A stretch of DNA of 29,621 nt from NCBI RefSeq assembly GCF_032250955.1, contig NZ_JAVVES010000030.1, positions 1-29,621 of the forward strand, read 5' to 3'. The notes under the pieces are model-generated. The model was given only the letters and a program-made list of their open reading frames with translations, was not told the DNA's origin and searched no databases. Positions 7,554 through 16,777 of the stretch are shown here, in pieces. This DNA comes from Sulfuriflexus sp032250955 (GTDB lineage: Bacteria; Pseudomonadota; Gammaproteobacteria; AKS1). The translations under genes and the position numbers were made by a program. The first letter of the stretch is position 1. Every line of letters starts with the position of its first letter.

Positions 7554-8663
7554 TTACTTTTCGAGCAAGATCCTCAGCATGCGGCGCAGCGGCTCAGCGG
7601 CCCCCCATAGCAGCTGGTCACCCACGGTGAAGGCTGACAGGTAATCATTGCCCATGGTCAGCTTGCGCAGACGACCAACAGGCACCGTCAGGGTACCGGT
7701 CACGGCGGACGGGGTCAGCTCTTTCATGGTGATATCGCGGTCGTTTGGCACGACCTTTACCCAGTCATTAGCCTCAGCGAGGATGCCGTGGATCTCGTCC
7801 AGCGGCACATCCTTGTTCATTTTGATGGTCATGGCCTGACTGTGACAGCGCATGGCGCCGATGCGCACACAGATGCCGTCGATCGGGGTCGGCTTGCCGG
7901 TGGTGCCGAGGATCTTGTTGCTTTCCACCTCGGCCTTCCATTCTTCACGGGTCTGGCCGCTTTCCAGCTGCGAATCCAGCCACGGGATCAGGCTACCGGC
8001 GAGCGGTACGCCCCACTGCTCGGTGGGGTAGGCATCGCTGCGCATGAAACTGGTGACCTGGCGATCGATATCAAGAATCGCCGAGGCCGGATCATCGACC
8101 AGTGGCTTGACGTCAGCATAGATGGCACCCATCTGCTTGATAAGCTCGCGCATATTCTGCGCCCCGGCACCGGAAGCCGCCTGGTAGGTCATCGGCGAAA
8201 TCCACTCGACCAGGCCCTGCTTGAACAGGCCACCGATCGCCATCAGCATCAGGCTCACGGTGCAATTGCCGCCGACAAAGGTCTTATTACCTTTGACCAG
8301 GGCAGCCTTGATGACGTCGAGGTTAACGGGGTCAAGGACAATCACACTCTCTTCTGCCATGCGCAGGGTAGAGGCAGCGTCGATCCAGTAGCCCTGCCAA
8401 CCGGCCTTGCGCAACGCCGGGTAAACCGCCTCGGTGTAGCCACCACCCTGACAGGAAATGATGGCATCCATGGCTTTCAATTCGTCCAGGTCCTTTGCAT
8501 CCTTCAGCGGCGGCACATCCTTACCGATAGCCGGGCCAGCCTGACCTGCCTGTGAGGTCGTAAAAAAAACCGGGTCAATCAGGTCAAAATCATTCTCCTC
8601 ACGCATTCTCTGCATGAGTACTGAACCAACCATCCCTCGCCAACCAACTAGACCTACACGCAT
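7554..8663 (-). CDS. asd: Aspartate-semialdehyde dehydrogenase
   Basis: Asd reduces aspartyl phosphate to aspartate semialdehyde with NADPH, the branch step to lysine/diaminopimelate, threonine and methionine. The 369-aa protein starts with the nucleotide-binding motif VGLVGWRGMVGSVL. The catalytic Cys134 lies in GGNCTVSLML and the catalytic His274 in RIGAMRCHSQAM, matching the proteobacterial enzyme. AGGAG precedes the ATG. It is 32 nt downstream of leuB on the same strand, so the two are probably co-transcribed. A palindromic repeat array lies beyond its stop. Confidence 0.97.
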   Translation of the reverse strand: MRVGLVGWRGMVGSVLMQRMREENDFDLIDPVFFTTSQAGQAGPAIGKDVPPLKDAKDLDELKAMDAIISCQGGGYTEAVYPALRKAGWQGYWIDAASTLRMAEESVIVLDPVNLDVIKAALVKGNKTFVGGNCTVSLMLMAIGGLFKQGLVEWISPMTYQAASGAGAQNMRELIKQMGAIYADVKPLVDDPASAILDIDRQVTSFMRSDAYPTEQWGVPLAGSLIPWLDSQLESGQTREEWKAEVESNKILGTTGKPTPIDGICVRIGAMRCHSQAMTIKMNKDVPLDEIHGILAEANDWVKVVPNDRDITMKELTPSAVTGTLTVPVGRLRKLTMGNDYLSAFTVGDQLLWGAAEPLRRMLRILLEK

Positions 8664-8695
8664 TGCTGTTCTCCTGAATCGTAATCTTTATAAAA

Positions 8696-9781
8696 TTATC
8701 TGGCTTCACGCAGCACGGCAACCACGGCATCGCCCATTTCCGCCGTACCCACTGCCTGCATACCTTCTGACCAGATATCCGTTGTGCGGATGCCCTTGTC
8801 GAGAACGGTGCCGACCGCGTCCTCGATACGCTGTGCGTCATCCGCCCTGTTAAAGGTGTAACGCAGCATCATGGCCACCGAAAGAATGGTTGCCAGCGGG
8901 TTGGCCTTGTTCTGACCGGCAATATCCGGTGCCGAGCCGTGAATCGGTTCATACATGCCCTTACCATTTGCATCCAGCGAGGCCGAGGGCAGCATGCCGA
9001 TGGAGCCGGTCAGCATGGCCGCGCAGTCAGAGAGGATGTCACCGAACATATTGGTTGTGACCATGACATCAAATTGCTTCGGCGCGCGTACGAGTTGCAT
9101 GGCGGCGTTATCCACATACATGTGGCTGAGTTCCACATCCGGATAATCCTTCGCGACACTTTCCATGACGTCACGCCACATCTCGGTACACTCAAGCACA
9201 TTAGCCTTGTCCACTGAGCAAACCCGGCGGTCACGTTTCATGGCAATGTCAAAGGCGACCCGCCCGATACGATCCACTTCTGATTCGGAATACACGAGCG
9301 TATTATACCCCTGACGCTGGCCATCATCGAGAGTGCGAATACCACGTGGCTGACCGAAGTAAATACCACCGGTCAGTTCACGTACAATCATGAGGTCAAG
9401 ACCGGAGACGACTTCCGGCTTCAGCGTCGAGGCGTCGGCCAGTTGCGGGTAAAGGATGGCCGGGCGCAGGTTGGCAAACAGTTCCAGCTCGGCACGCAGA
9501 CCGAGCAGCCCCTTCTCCGGACGCACCGCGATATCCAGTGACTCCCACTTGTAGCCACCGACGGCACCAAGCATGACCGCATCGGCAGCCTTTGCCAATT
9601 GCAGGGTTTCATCCGGCAGCGGTTTACCGTGTGCATCATAGCCGGCACCGCCAACAAGCCCCTGTTCGGTCTCTACATCAAGCCCAAAGTCGCTACGCAG
9701 GCAGTCCAGCACCTTCTCGGCCTCGGCCATGATCTCAATACCAATCCCGTCACCGGGTAACACTGCAATTTTCATCGTCAT
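8696..9781 (-). CDS. leuB: 3-isopropylmalate dehydrogenase
   Basis: LeuB oxidises and decarboxylates 3-isopropylmalate to 2-oxoisocaproate with NAD+ in leucine synthesis. The 361-aa protein begins KIAVLPGDGIGIEI and carries the substrate-binding Arg-rich region (LRAELELFANLRPA), RELTGGIYFG, and the NAD-binding signature YEPIHGSAPDIAGQNKANP. The ATG at 9781 and a second ATG two codons on are both possible starts. It lies 167 nt from leuD, a gap with a repeat-like stretch, and just before asd. Confidence 0.97.
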   Translation of the reverse strand: MTMKIAVLPGDGIGIEIMAEAEKVLDCLRSDFGLDVETEQGLVGGAGYDAHGKPLPDETLQLAKAADAVMLGAVGGYKWESLDIAVRPEKGLLGLRAELELFANLRPAILYPQLADASTLKPEVVSGLDLMIVRELTGGIYFGQPRGIRTLDDGQRQGYNTLVYSESEVDRIGRVAFDIAMKRDRRVCSVDKANVLECTEMWRDVMESVAKDYPDVELSHMYVDNAAMQLVRAPKQFDVMVTTNMFGDILSDCAAMLTGSIGMLPSASLDANGKGMYEPIHGSAPDIAGQNKANPLATILSVAMMLRYTFNRADDAQRIEDAVGTVLDKGIRTTDIWSEGMQAVGTAEMGDAVVAVLREAR

Positions 9782-9948
9782 AAGAATAACCTGTATTCAA
9801 AATAATAAACGCAAAGCACGCAAAGTAAATTATAAAAGTACTACAAAAAAACAATTTCAATGAACTGCATATAGTTTCAATAACTATTTTTACAGAAGAC
9901 TTCGCGTTCTTGGCGGCTCCGCGATCTCCGCGTTACTAACTCTTCATC
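9782..9948. other. Gap between leuD and leuB with repeat-like sequence
   Basis: The gap has no gene. It contains AACGCAAAGCACGCAAAG near leuB and, near leuD, CTTCGCGTTCTTGGCGG and CGCGATCTCCGCGTTAC, an approximate inverted counterpart, separated by an AT-rich core. This resembles a small dispersed element with imperfect inverted ends, but I cannot define its borders. It may partly separate leuB expression from leuCD. Confidence 0.4.
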
Positions 9949-10590
9949 CTAAAAAAGCCAGGGCGCTTCCTGTTTGCGACGTTCTTCATATGCCTTGATA
10001 TCGTCAGTATGCTGCAGGGTCAGGCCGATATCATCCAGACCATTCAGCAGGCAGTGTTTGCGGAAGGCATCGACTTCAAAGGCAATACTCTCACCTGCCG
10101 GCGTAGTCACGGTTTGTGCCTCAAGGTCTACCTTAAGGCAGTAGCCTTCGGTCGCCTCAACTTCCCTGAATAACTTGTCGACAACCTGTTCATCAAGGAC
10201 GATAGGCAGAATGCCGTTCTTGAAACAGTTATTGAAAAAGATGTCGGCATAGCTAGGTGCAATGACGACGCGAAAACCATAATCGAGCAAGGCCCATGGT
10301 GCATGTTCACGCGATGAGCCACAACCAAAGTTTTTACGCGCCAACAGGATCTCTGCGCCCTGGTAACGCGGCTTGTTCAATACAAAGTCTTCATTGATCG
10401 GGCGCTGGCTGTTATCCATTCCCGGTTCACCAGTATCCAGGTAACGCCAGTCATCGAACAGGTTAACGCCGAAACCGCTGCGCTTGATCGATTTCAGAAA
10501 CTGCTTGGGGATAATCGCGTCGGTATCGACGTTGGCACGATCCAGCGGCAAAACCAGACCATTCAATTGCGTAAACTTATCCATGTTCAT
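9949..10590 (-). CDS. leuD: 3-isopropylmalate dehydratase small subunit
   Basis: LeuD is the swivel-domain subunit that pairs with LeuC to isomerise 2- to 3-isopropylmalate. The 213-aa length is normal. Motifs include PLDRANVDTDAIIPKQFLK near the N terminus, the conserved ARKNFGCGSSREHAPWAL and the segment IAPSYADIFFNNCFKNGILP. Its ATG overlaps the leuC stop by 3 bases in an ATGA junction, so translation is coupled. A second ATG two codons on, behind GAGGTGGC, is an alternative start. Confidence 0.97.
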   Translation of the reverse strand: MNMDKFTQLNGLVLPLDRANVDTDAIIPKQFLKSIKRSGFGVNLFDDWRYLDTGEPGMDNSQRPINEDFVLNKPRYQGAEILLARKNFGCGSSREHAPWALLDYGFRVVIAPSYADIFFNNCFKNGILPIVLDEQVVDKLFREVEATEGYCLKVDLEAQTVTTPAGESIAFEVDAFRKHCLLNGLDDIGLTLQHTDDIKAYEERRKQEAPWLF

Positions 10591-12002
10591 GCCACCTCGC
10601 TCAGCTTACGTACATCGGTAAAGTGTCCCGTGACGGCAGCCGCCGCGGCCATTGCCGGGCTCACCAGGTGCGTGCGTCCGCCCCGGCCCTGACGACCCTC
10701 AAAGTTGCGGTTCGAGGTTGAGGCACAACGCTCACCCTCTTCCAGGCGATCGGCGTTCATGGCCAGGCACATGGAACAACCGGGCTCACGCCACTCAAAA
10801 CCGGCCGCGACAAAGATCTTGTCCAGCCCTTCCGCCTCAGCCTGTTCCTTGACGAGGCCTGAGCCCGGCACCACCATCGCCAGCTTGACGTTCGCTGCCA
10901 CCTTGCGCCCTTTTGCGACTTCGGCCGCGGCACGCAGGTCCTCGATGCGGGAATTGGTGCAGGAACCGATGAAGACCTTATCAACCGCTATCTCATTTAT
11001 CGGGGTGTTGGCCGTCAACCCCATATACTCGAGCGCGCGTTGCATACCTTCACGCTTCACAGGATCACTCTCATTGACCGGATCGGGAACCGCGGCATCA
11101 ATCGGCACCACCATCTCTGGGGAAGTGCCCCAGGTGACCTGCGGGCGAATGCTTGCGGCATCAAGATGTACGACGCGATCGAACCCGGCATCAGCATCAC
11201 TATGCAGTTCACGCCAACTGGCCACGGCCTGTGGCCACTGTTCGCTAGTCGGTGCAAACGGGCGGCCCTTGATATAGTCAATCGTCGTATCATCCACCGC
11301 CACCATGCCGGCGCGTGCCCCGGCCTCGATGGCCATATTACAGACGGTCATGCGACCTTCCATGGAGAGGGCCTGGATAGCCTCACCACCGAATTCGATG
11401 GCGTAACCGGTGCCGCCGGCGGTGCCTATCTCGCCAATAATGGCGAGGACGATATCCTTCGCGGTGACACCGGGACCTACCTGGCCATCGACACTCACCA
11501 GCATACTCCTGGACTTTTTCTGCAACAGGCATTGCGTGGCCATAACATGTTCGACTTCCGAGGTGCCGATACCAAAGGCCAGCGCGCCGAAGGCACCGTG
11601 TGTCGAGGTGTGTGAGTCGCCACAGACCACGGTCATGCCGGGCAAGGTTGCGCCCTGCTCCGGTCCGATAACATGCACAATCCCCTGACGGTGATCGCTC
11701 ATGTCAAACTCGGTGATCCCGAAGTCGCTGCAATTTGAACCCAGCGTCTCTACCTGCAGGCGCGAGACCGGATCGGTGATGCCGGCACGCCGATCGGTTG
11801 TCGGCACATTGTGATCCGGCGTGGCCAGGATCGAGTCCCTGCGCCATACCTGGCGCCCCGCCAGGCGCAGGCCCTCGAAGGCCTGTGGCGAGGTCACTTC
11901 ATGGACGAGATGACGGTCTATATAGTGTAAGGCCGTGCCGTCATCGTCGATGCGCACCACATGACTGTCCCAGAGTTTGTCGTAAAGTGTTTTGCCTGCC
12001 AT
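10587..12002 (-). CDS. leuC: 3-isopropylmalate dehydratase large subunit
   Basis: LeuC carries the [4Fe-4S] cluster of isopropylmalate isomerase. With the start at MAGKTLYDKLWDSH the protein has 471 residues, the usual length. The cluster Cys ligands are visible as C348 (FIGSCTNSR), C409 and C412 (EPGCSMCLAMN). Active-site region DHNVPTTDR lies near residues 63-71. I chose the ATG at 12002 because CGGAGAC precedes it and the family starts here; the frame is open further upstream but encodes unrelated residues in the promoter region. It diverges from a LysR regulator and is followed by leuD. Confidence 0.97.
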   Translation of the reverse strand: MAGKTLYDKLWDSHVVRIDDDGTALHYIDRHLVHEVTSPQAFEGLRLAGRQVWRRDSILATPDHNVPTTDRRAGITDPVSRLQVETLGSNCSDFGITEFDMSDHRQGIVHVIGPEQGATLPGMTVVCGDSHTSTHGAFGALAFGIGTSEVEHVMATQCLLQKKSRSMLVSVDGQVGPGVTAKDIVLAIIGEIGTAGGTGYAIEFGGEAIQALSMEGRMTVCNMAIEAGARAGMVAVDDTTIDYIKGRPFAPTSEQWPQAVASWRELHSDADAGFDRVVHLDAASIRPQVTWGTSPEMVVPIDAAVPDPVNESDPVKREGMQRALEYMGLTANTPINEIAVDKVFIGSCTNSRIEDLRAAAEVAKGRKVAANVKLAMVVPGSGLVKEQAEAEGLDKIFVAAGFEWREPGCSMCLAMNADRLEEGERCASTSNRNFEGRQGRGGRTHLVSPAMAAAAAVTGHFTDVRKLSEVA

Positions 12003-12066
12003 TGCTTGTCTCCGTTTCAAGGCCTGTAGGGTACGCCCGCAAAAAGCATTACTCAAATTCATATTT

Positions 12067-12096
12067 ATTATACTTTTCATTCCAATTGGTTATACT
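12067..12096. promoter_or_regulatory. Divergent promoter region between leuC and the LysR gene
   Basis: On the minus strand 12067-12072 reads TATAAT, a consensus -10 for leuC with a leader of about 55 nt. On the plus strand TATACT at 12091-12096 lies only 6 nt before the LysR ATG, which would give a nearly leaderless message. TTATACTT occurs twice in the gap. No convincing -35 boxes or T-N11-A operator can be fixed by eye. Confidence 0.4.
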
Positions 12097-12102
12097 TCTG
12101 GT

Positions 12103-12975
12103 ATGGATATCACCAGCCTGCAGGTCTTTATCAATGTCGCTGAGCACCGCTCCTTTTCGCTTGCCGCCGAGTCCATGCATGTCACCCAGCCGGCGATAAG
12201 CAAGCGCATCGCTAGCCTCGAGGCGGAACTCAACACCCGCCTGTTCGACCGCATTGGCCGGCAGACCCTGCTCACCGAGGCCGGTCAGGCCCTGCTGCCC
12301 CGTGCCCGGCGCATCCTTGCCGAGGTGCAGGACAGTCGTCGGGTCATCAGCAACCTGGCCGGCGAGGTTGGTGGCCGCCTCAGTATCGGCACGAGTCACC
12401 ATATCGGCCTCCACCGCCTGCCGGAGGTATTGCGCGCCTTCAACCAGCGTTATGCGAATGTGGAACTGGACCTGCACTTTATGGATTCAGAAGAGGCCTG
12501 CGAGGCGGTATTACACGGTGATCTCGAACTTGCTATCGTTACCCTGCCCTTGATACCTCCGCCGAGTCTTGCCTGCACGCCGGTGTGGCACGATAAGCTA
12601 CGGGTCGTCGTTGGTCCGGATCACCCCTTGCATACCAGGCGCAGTGTTGAACTGGTGGCGCTGGCCGGCTATCCGGCGATCCTGCCGGCACACGGTACCT
12701 TTACCCGGGAGGTGATCGAAGACGCCTTCCGACCCTATGACATTGAGCCGCAGTTACGGCTCTCGACGAATTACCTGGAAACAATCAAGATGATGGTTTC
12801 GATCGGCCTCGGCTGGAGCATTCTGCCGGCAAGCATGATCGACGAGGAAGTGCATGCCTTAAACGTGCCAGGACTCAAACTGCAACGTGAACTCGGGGTC
12901 GCAAGACATACCGAGCGCACCTTGTCGAATGCGGCCGAGGCCATGCTCAAGCTGCTACCAGCGGCTCCCGTATAA
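12103..12975 (+). CDS. LysR-type transcriptional regulator, divergent from leuC
   Basis: The 290-aa protein is a standard LysR regulator. Residues 1-60 form the winged helix-turn-helix: LQVFINVAEHRSFSLAAESM followed by HVTQPAISKRIASLEAEL and RLFDRIGR. Residues from about 88 form the periplasmic-binding-like effector domain (LSIGTSHHIGLHRLP, DLELAIVTLPL, SIGLGWSILP). I chose the ATG at 12103 because the HTH begins directly after it; upstream in-frame residues are translated promoter DNA. No Shine-Dalgarno is visible. Its divergent position suggests it controls leuCD, perhaps in response to a leucine-pathway intermediate; this is inferred from context. Its 3' end overlaps the MFS gene by 29 nt. 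Confidence 0.92.
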   Translation: MDITSLQVFINVAEHRSFSLAAESMHVTQPAISKRIASLEAELNTRLFDRIGRQTLLTEAGQALLPRARRILAEVQDSRRVISNLAGEVGGRLSIGTSHHIGLHRLPEVLRAFNQRYANVELDLHFMDSEEACEAVLHGDLELAIVTLPLIPPPSLACTPVWHDKLRVVVGPDHPLHTRRSVELVALAGYPAILPAHGTFTREVIEDAFRPYDIEPQLRLSTNYLETIKMMVSIGLGWSILPASMIDEEVHALNVPGLKLQRELGVARHTERTLSNAAEAMLKLLPAAPV

Positions 12976-14119
12976 AACGCCAGCTAATCACTATAGCCAG
13001 TGCCGCCAGTAGAGCGGCGATATTATAGGTCATGCCCGGACCCAGGCTGGTCCATGCATAGCCCCCGAGCAGCGCACCGAGTGCCCCGCCGGCACCGAAG
13101 CTCATGCTGCTGTAAAGCGCCTGCCCACGTCCCTGGTGTGCACCGGTGAAGTGAAGATGAAAGTAGTGAATCGACACCGCATGAAAGATACCAAACGTGG
13201 CCGCATGACAAACCTGTACGAACAACATCATGCCCAGCGAGTCCACGTACTCACCCAACAAAAGCCAGCGCACTGCAGCAACCAGCAGGCTGAACATTAA
13301 CAGTTTGCGCAGGCCAAAGCGTGGAATCAGGCGATGCATGAACATGAACACAACGATCTCGGCAATGACACCGAGGGCCCACAGCCAGCCGATCCATATC
13401 TTCGAATAACCATGGTCTTCAAGGTAAATACTGTAGAAGGTATAAAACGGCCCGTGGCTGGCCTGCATTAAAAACACCACCACAATCAATGCGCCTACTT
13501 CCGGACGGCGAATGACCTTGAAAATGGAATCTTTATCCAGCTGAAGATGTCCAGCCGCTCGCTCCGGGACGATCAGGCTTATTAACCAGATGCCGGCAAA
13601 CAAGGCGATCAGAAACACCGGTACTATCCCTGCACCCCGGTCTTCCAGGGCGGTGCCAAGTATCGCCACGGCGATCACAAAACCAATCGAGCCCCATAAC
13701 CGGATTGAGCTGTATTGATGGCTATTCTCCCCGAGGTGCGTGAAGGTAGTAGCCTCGAATTGTGGCAGGGTGGCGTTCCAGAAGAAACTGAATGCCCCCA
13801 TGACCATAACCATCCACCAGTAGTGCTGGCCAAAAAACACCCCGGCGAAACACAAAACCGCCAGCAGGGAGCCACCACGCACGATCATCATGCGCCTGCC
13901 TGTATGGTCAGCGATCCAGCCCCAGACGTTGGGGGCGATGATCTTGGTCGCCATGACGAGTGCCATGAGTTCGCCGATAGCACTCGGCGTAAAACCGAGT
14001 GACTTCAGATATAACGGCCAGTACGGTACCAGCACACCGAGGGAGGCAAAGTAGAAAAAATAAAAGCCGGACAGCCGCCAGTAAGGCGTCGCTGGGTCAG
14101 TCTGCGGGGGGGCGGTCAC
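12947..14119 (-). CDS. MFS transporter (MFS_1-like / HcaT-PhpT-type)
   Basis: The 390-aa product is an inner-membrane 12-helix major facilitator of the MFS_1-like group (phenylpropionate/nucleoside-type permeases). Visible features are YFFYFASLGVLVPYWPLYL in the first helix, GWIADHTGRRMMIVR in the loop 2-3 motif and FWNATLPQFEATTF. A matching second half has RFGLRKLLMFS and GRGQALYSSMSFGAGGALGA. The substrate cannot be read from sequence. I chose the GTG at 14119, 14 nt after aroC; the frame is open further upstream but that part overlaps aroC and does not look like a transporter. It probably shares a transcript with aroC. Its 3' end overlaps the LysR gene. Confidence 0.85.
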   Translation of the reverse strand: MTAPPQTDPATPYWRLSGFYFFYFASLGVLVPYWPLYLKSLGFTPSAIGELMALVMATKIIAPNVWGWIADHTGRRMMIVRGGSLLAVLCFAGVFFGQHYWWMVMVMGAFSFFWNATLPQFEATTFTHLGENSHQYSSIRLWGSIGFVIAVAILGTALEDRGAGIVPVFLIALFAGIWLISLIVPERAAGHLQLDKDSIFKVIRRPEVGALIVVVFLMQASHGPFYTFYSIYLEDHGYSKIWIGWLWALGVIAEIVVFMFMHRLIPRFGLRKLLMFSLLVAAVRWLLLGEYVDSLGMMLFVQVCHAATFGIFHAVSIHYFHLHFTGAHQGRGQALYSSMSFGAGGALGALLGGYAWTSLGPGMTYNIAALLAALAIVISWRFIREPLVAA

Positions 14120-14133
14120 GTGGGAAAGGCGGG

Positions 14134-15234
14134 TCAGTCTCTGCTGGCCGGGATCACTGGTGTGGCAGACTCGACATCCATATTCTGGGCACGATGGCGC
14201 AACATGTGGTCCATGAGCACAATGGCGAGCATGGCCTCGGCAATCGGCGTGGCGCGGATACCCACGCAAGGGTCATGCCGTCCCCTGGTTATCACCTCGA
14301 TCGGCTCACCCTTCAGGTTCACACTCTGGCCCGGCAGGCGCAGGCTGGAAGTCGGTTTCATGGCGATGCTGGCAACGATGTCCTGGCCGCTGGAGATACC
14401 ACCGAGCACGCCCCCGGCATTATTGCCGATAAAACCCGCGGGCGTGATCTCATCCCGGTGTTCGGTGCCCTTTTGTTCGACACAGGCAAAGCCGGCACCG
14501 AGTTCCACACCCTTGACGGCGTTGATACTCATGAGCGCGTGCGCAATATCGGCATCAAGGCGATCGAAAATCGGTTCGCCCAGACCCGGCGGCACACCAG
14601 TGGCGACGACTGTTACACGGGCACCAATGGAATCACCCTCTTTACGCAGCGCATCCATGTAGGCCTCGAGCTCAGCGACCTTGCCGGCATCCGGGCAGAA
14701 AAAGGCATTGTTGCGAACCTCATCCCAGTCAAAGGCCTCGGGCCTGATCGGTCCGAGTTGCGACAGGTAACCGCGTATCTCGATGCCGTAACGCTGCCTG
14801 AGCCACTTCTTGGCAATAGCGCCCGCGGCAACACGCATTGCGGTTTCACGCGCCGACGAACGGCCGCCACCACGGTAATCGCGAACCCCGTATTTCTGCT
14901 GGTAGGTATAGTCGGCATGGCCAGGACGGAAACTGTCCATGATTTCGGAGTAATCTTTGGAGCGCTGATCGGTATTGTGGATAATAAGACCAATCGGCGT
15001 ACCCGTGGTCTTGCCCTCGAAGACACCCGAGAGGATCTGCACCGCGTCTGCTTCACGCCGCTGGGTCGTATGCCGCGAGGTACCGGGCTTGCGGCGATCC
15101 AGGTCGCCTTGCAGGTCGGCCTCACTCAGCTCCAGGCCGGGGGGACAACCATCGACGGTGGCACCGAGTGCCGGCCCGTGGCTCTCGCCAAAGGACGTTA
15201 CAGTGAATAATTTTCCGAAGCTGTTTCCTGACAT
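14134..15234 (-). CDS. aroC: Chorismate synthase
   Basis: AroC makes chorismate from 5-enolpyruvylshikimate 3-phosphate using reduced FMN, the last common step of aromatic synthesis. The 366-aa protein shows the family signatures GESHGPALGATVDGCPPGL near the N terminus, RPGHADYTYQQKYG, DYRGGGRSSARET, and GNNAGGVLGGISSG. It lies between hemN and the MFS gene on the same strand, 42 nt after hemN, with no obvious terminator in between. No strong Shine-Dalgarno is visible. Confidence 0.98.
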   Translation of the reverse strand: MSGNSFGKLFTVTSFGESHGPALGATVDGCPPGLELSEADLQGDLDRRKPGTSRHTTQRREADAVQILSGVFEGKTTGTPIGLIIHNTDQRSKDYSEIMDSFRPGHADYTYQQKYGVRDYRGGGRSSARETAMRVAAGAIAKKWLRQRYGIEIRGYLSQLGPIRPEAFDWDEVRNNAFFCPDAGKVAELEAYMDALRKEGDSIGARVTVVATGVPPGLGEPIFDRLDADIAHALMSINAVKGVELGAGFACVEQKGTEHRDEITPAGFIGNNAGGVLGGISSGQDIVASIAMKPTSSLRLPGQSVNLKGEPIEVITRGRHDPCVGIRATPIAEAMLAIVLMDHMLRHRAQNMDVESATPVIPASRD

Positions 15235-15276
15235 GGAGGGTATTGTAGCCGTTTATTGGCATCTCGTCAGCGTGTA

Positions 15277-16671
15277 TTAGATGACCCTGGAGAATTGCTG
15301 TGCCGACTTTTGCAGGTAGGCATCAAAGACCATGCAGATATTGCGAATCAACAAGCGTCCCGCTGGCAAGACCCGGATACCGGCATCGCTCACTTCAAGC
15401 AGGCCATCGGCCTGCATTGGCTCGAGATGGCGTAAGTCCTCTGCGAAGTAGTGACGGGAATCAATCTCCAGTTCAGCATCGATAACAGCAAACTCAAGAG
15501 CAAAGTGACAAATCAGGGTCTGGATCACATGACGCCGGACCTTGTCATCCTCGCTCAGGCGCATGCCGCGTAACAGGGGCAGCTGCCCGGCGTCGAGTGC
15601 CGTGTAATAGGCCTCCGCCTCGCGCTGGTTCTGGCTATAGCTGTCACCGATCTGGCCGATGGCCGTCACACCGAAGGCCAGCAGGTCACAGTCAGCGTGC
15701 GTCGAGTAACCCTGGAAATTGCGATGCAATTTGCCTTCGCGCTGGGCCACTGCCAGTTCATCATCCGGGCGGGCAAAGTGATCCATACCGATGTACACAT
15801 AACCGGCCTTGCCGAGGTGTTCGATACTGGCCTGCAGGATATCAAGCTTGGTCTGCGCATCCGGCAACTCGGCATCATTGATGCGTCGTTGTGGTTTGAA
15901 CAGGGTCGGCATGTGCGCGTAGTTAAACAGTGACAACCGATCCGGTTCGGCCTGTAACACACGCTCAAGGGTACGCATAAAACCGGCCACCGTTTGCCGC
16001 GGCAGGCCGTACATCAGATCCAGGCTGATGGAACGGAAGCCCTCGGCACGCGCGGCATCGATTACGGCAAAGGTCTCCTCTTCAGACTGGATGCGGTTCA
16101 CCGCCTTCTGCACGCCTTCATCGAGGTCCTGCACGCCGAGGCTCAGGCGGTTAAAACCGATATCGCGCAACACGGCGATGGTTTCCGCATTGGCCTCTCG
16201 CGGGTCGATCTCGATTGAGTACTCGCCGGCTTCATCCGCGGCAAAATTAAACTGTTGATGAAGATGCTGCATCAGTTCAGTCATTTGCGCATGACTGATA
16301 AAGGTCGGCGTGCCACCACCCCAATGCAATTGTTCAACGATGCGATCACTATCGAACAGGACCGCCTGCATGGCGATCTCTTTATAGAGGTGTTGCAGAT
16401 AGGGGACAGCGCGGGCGCGGTCCCTGGTGACGATCTTGTTACAGGCGCAGTAGTAACAAATCGTGTCGCAGAACGGCAGATGCACATACAGCGATAATGG
16501 CCGGGAAGGCCCTGCAGCCTGGCTGTCGGCGATACAGGCCCGGTAATCCTGCTCCGTAAAACCGGCATCAAACTGGGGCGCGGTTGGATAGGAAGTGTAA
16601 CGCGGGCCACTAACGTCGTACTTTTTCAGTAGCTCGAGGTCAAAGATGACTTGTTGTTCGGTTTGTTTCAT
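15277..16671 (-). CDS. hemN: Oxygen-independent coproporphyrinogen III oxidase
   Basis: HemN is a radical SAM enzyme that decarboxylates coproporphyrinogen III to protoporphyrinogen IX without oxygen in haem synthesis. The 464-aa protein has YVHLPFCDTICYYCACNK, giving the cluster Cys residues C68, C72 and C75 in CX3CX2C and a fourth conserved Cys. GGGTPTF is the SAM-binding motif, and the N-terminal GPRYTSYPTAPQF is typical of HemN rather than HemW. The ATG lies inside a 54-bp tandem duplication. The upstream region has an FNR/Anr-type site with a correctly placed -10, which suits an anaerobic role. Confidence 0.97.
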   Translation of the reverse strand: MKQTEQQVIFDLELLKKYDVSGPRYTSYPTAPQFDAGFTEQDYRACIADSQAAGPSRPLSLYVHLPFCDTICYYCACNKIVTRDRARAVPYLQHLYKEIAMQAVLFDSDRIVEQLHWGGGTPTFISHAQMTELMQHLHQQFNFAADEAGEYSIEIDPREANAETIAVLRDIGFNRLSLGVQDLDEGVQKAVNRIQSEEETFAVIDAARAEGFRSISLDLMYGLPRQTVAGFMRTLERVLQAEPDRLSLFNYAHMPTLFKPQRRINDAELPDAQTKLDILQASIEHLGKAGYVYIGMDHFARPDDELAVAQREGKLHRNFQGYSTHADCDLLAFGVTAIGQIGDSYSQNQREAEAYYTALDAGQLPLLRGMRLSEDDKVRRHVIQTLICHFALEFAVIDAELEIDSRHYFAEDLRHLEPMQADGLLEVSDAGIRVLPAGRLLIRNICMVFDAYLQKSAQQFSRVI

Positions 16672-16777
16672 GCCGCCTCACTGCTGTCTCGTTAATTCCC
16701 TCTTCTTCCGGGAGAAGGCTAGTATGCCGCCTCACTGCTGTCTCGTTAATTCCCTCTCCCTCCGGGAGAGGGTTAGG
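16670..16777. repeat. 54-bp tandem duplication covering the hemN start codon
   Basis: Positions 16670-16723 and 16724-16777 both begin ATGCCGCCTCACTGCTGTCT on the plus strand and continue CGTTAATTCCCTCT, then CTTCCGGGAGAAGG or CCCTCCGGGAGAGG. Copy 1 includes the first bases of hemN (ATG complement) and both lie in the hemN leader. The second copy is the purer and can form CCCTCTCCC / GGGAGAGGG hairpins. Confidence 0.85.

Noticed and set aside
7788..8555. 255-aa open frame on the plus strand over asd
   Set aside because: It is antisense to asd, which has its catalytic Cys and His; no support for the plus-strand frame.
13999..15210. 403-aa open frame on the plus strand over aroC
   Set aside because: aroC on the minus strand has clear family signatures; the opposite frame has none.
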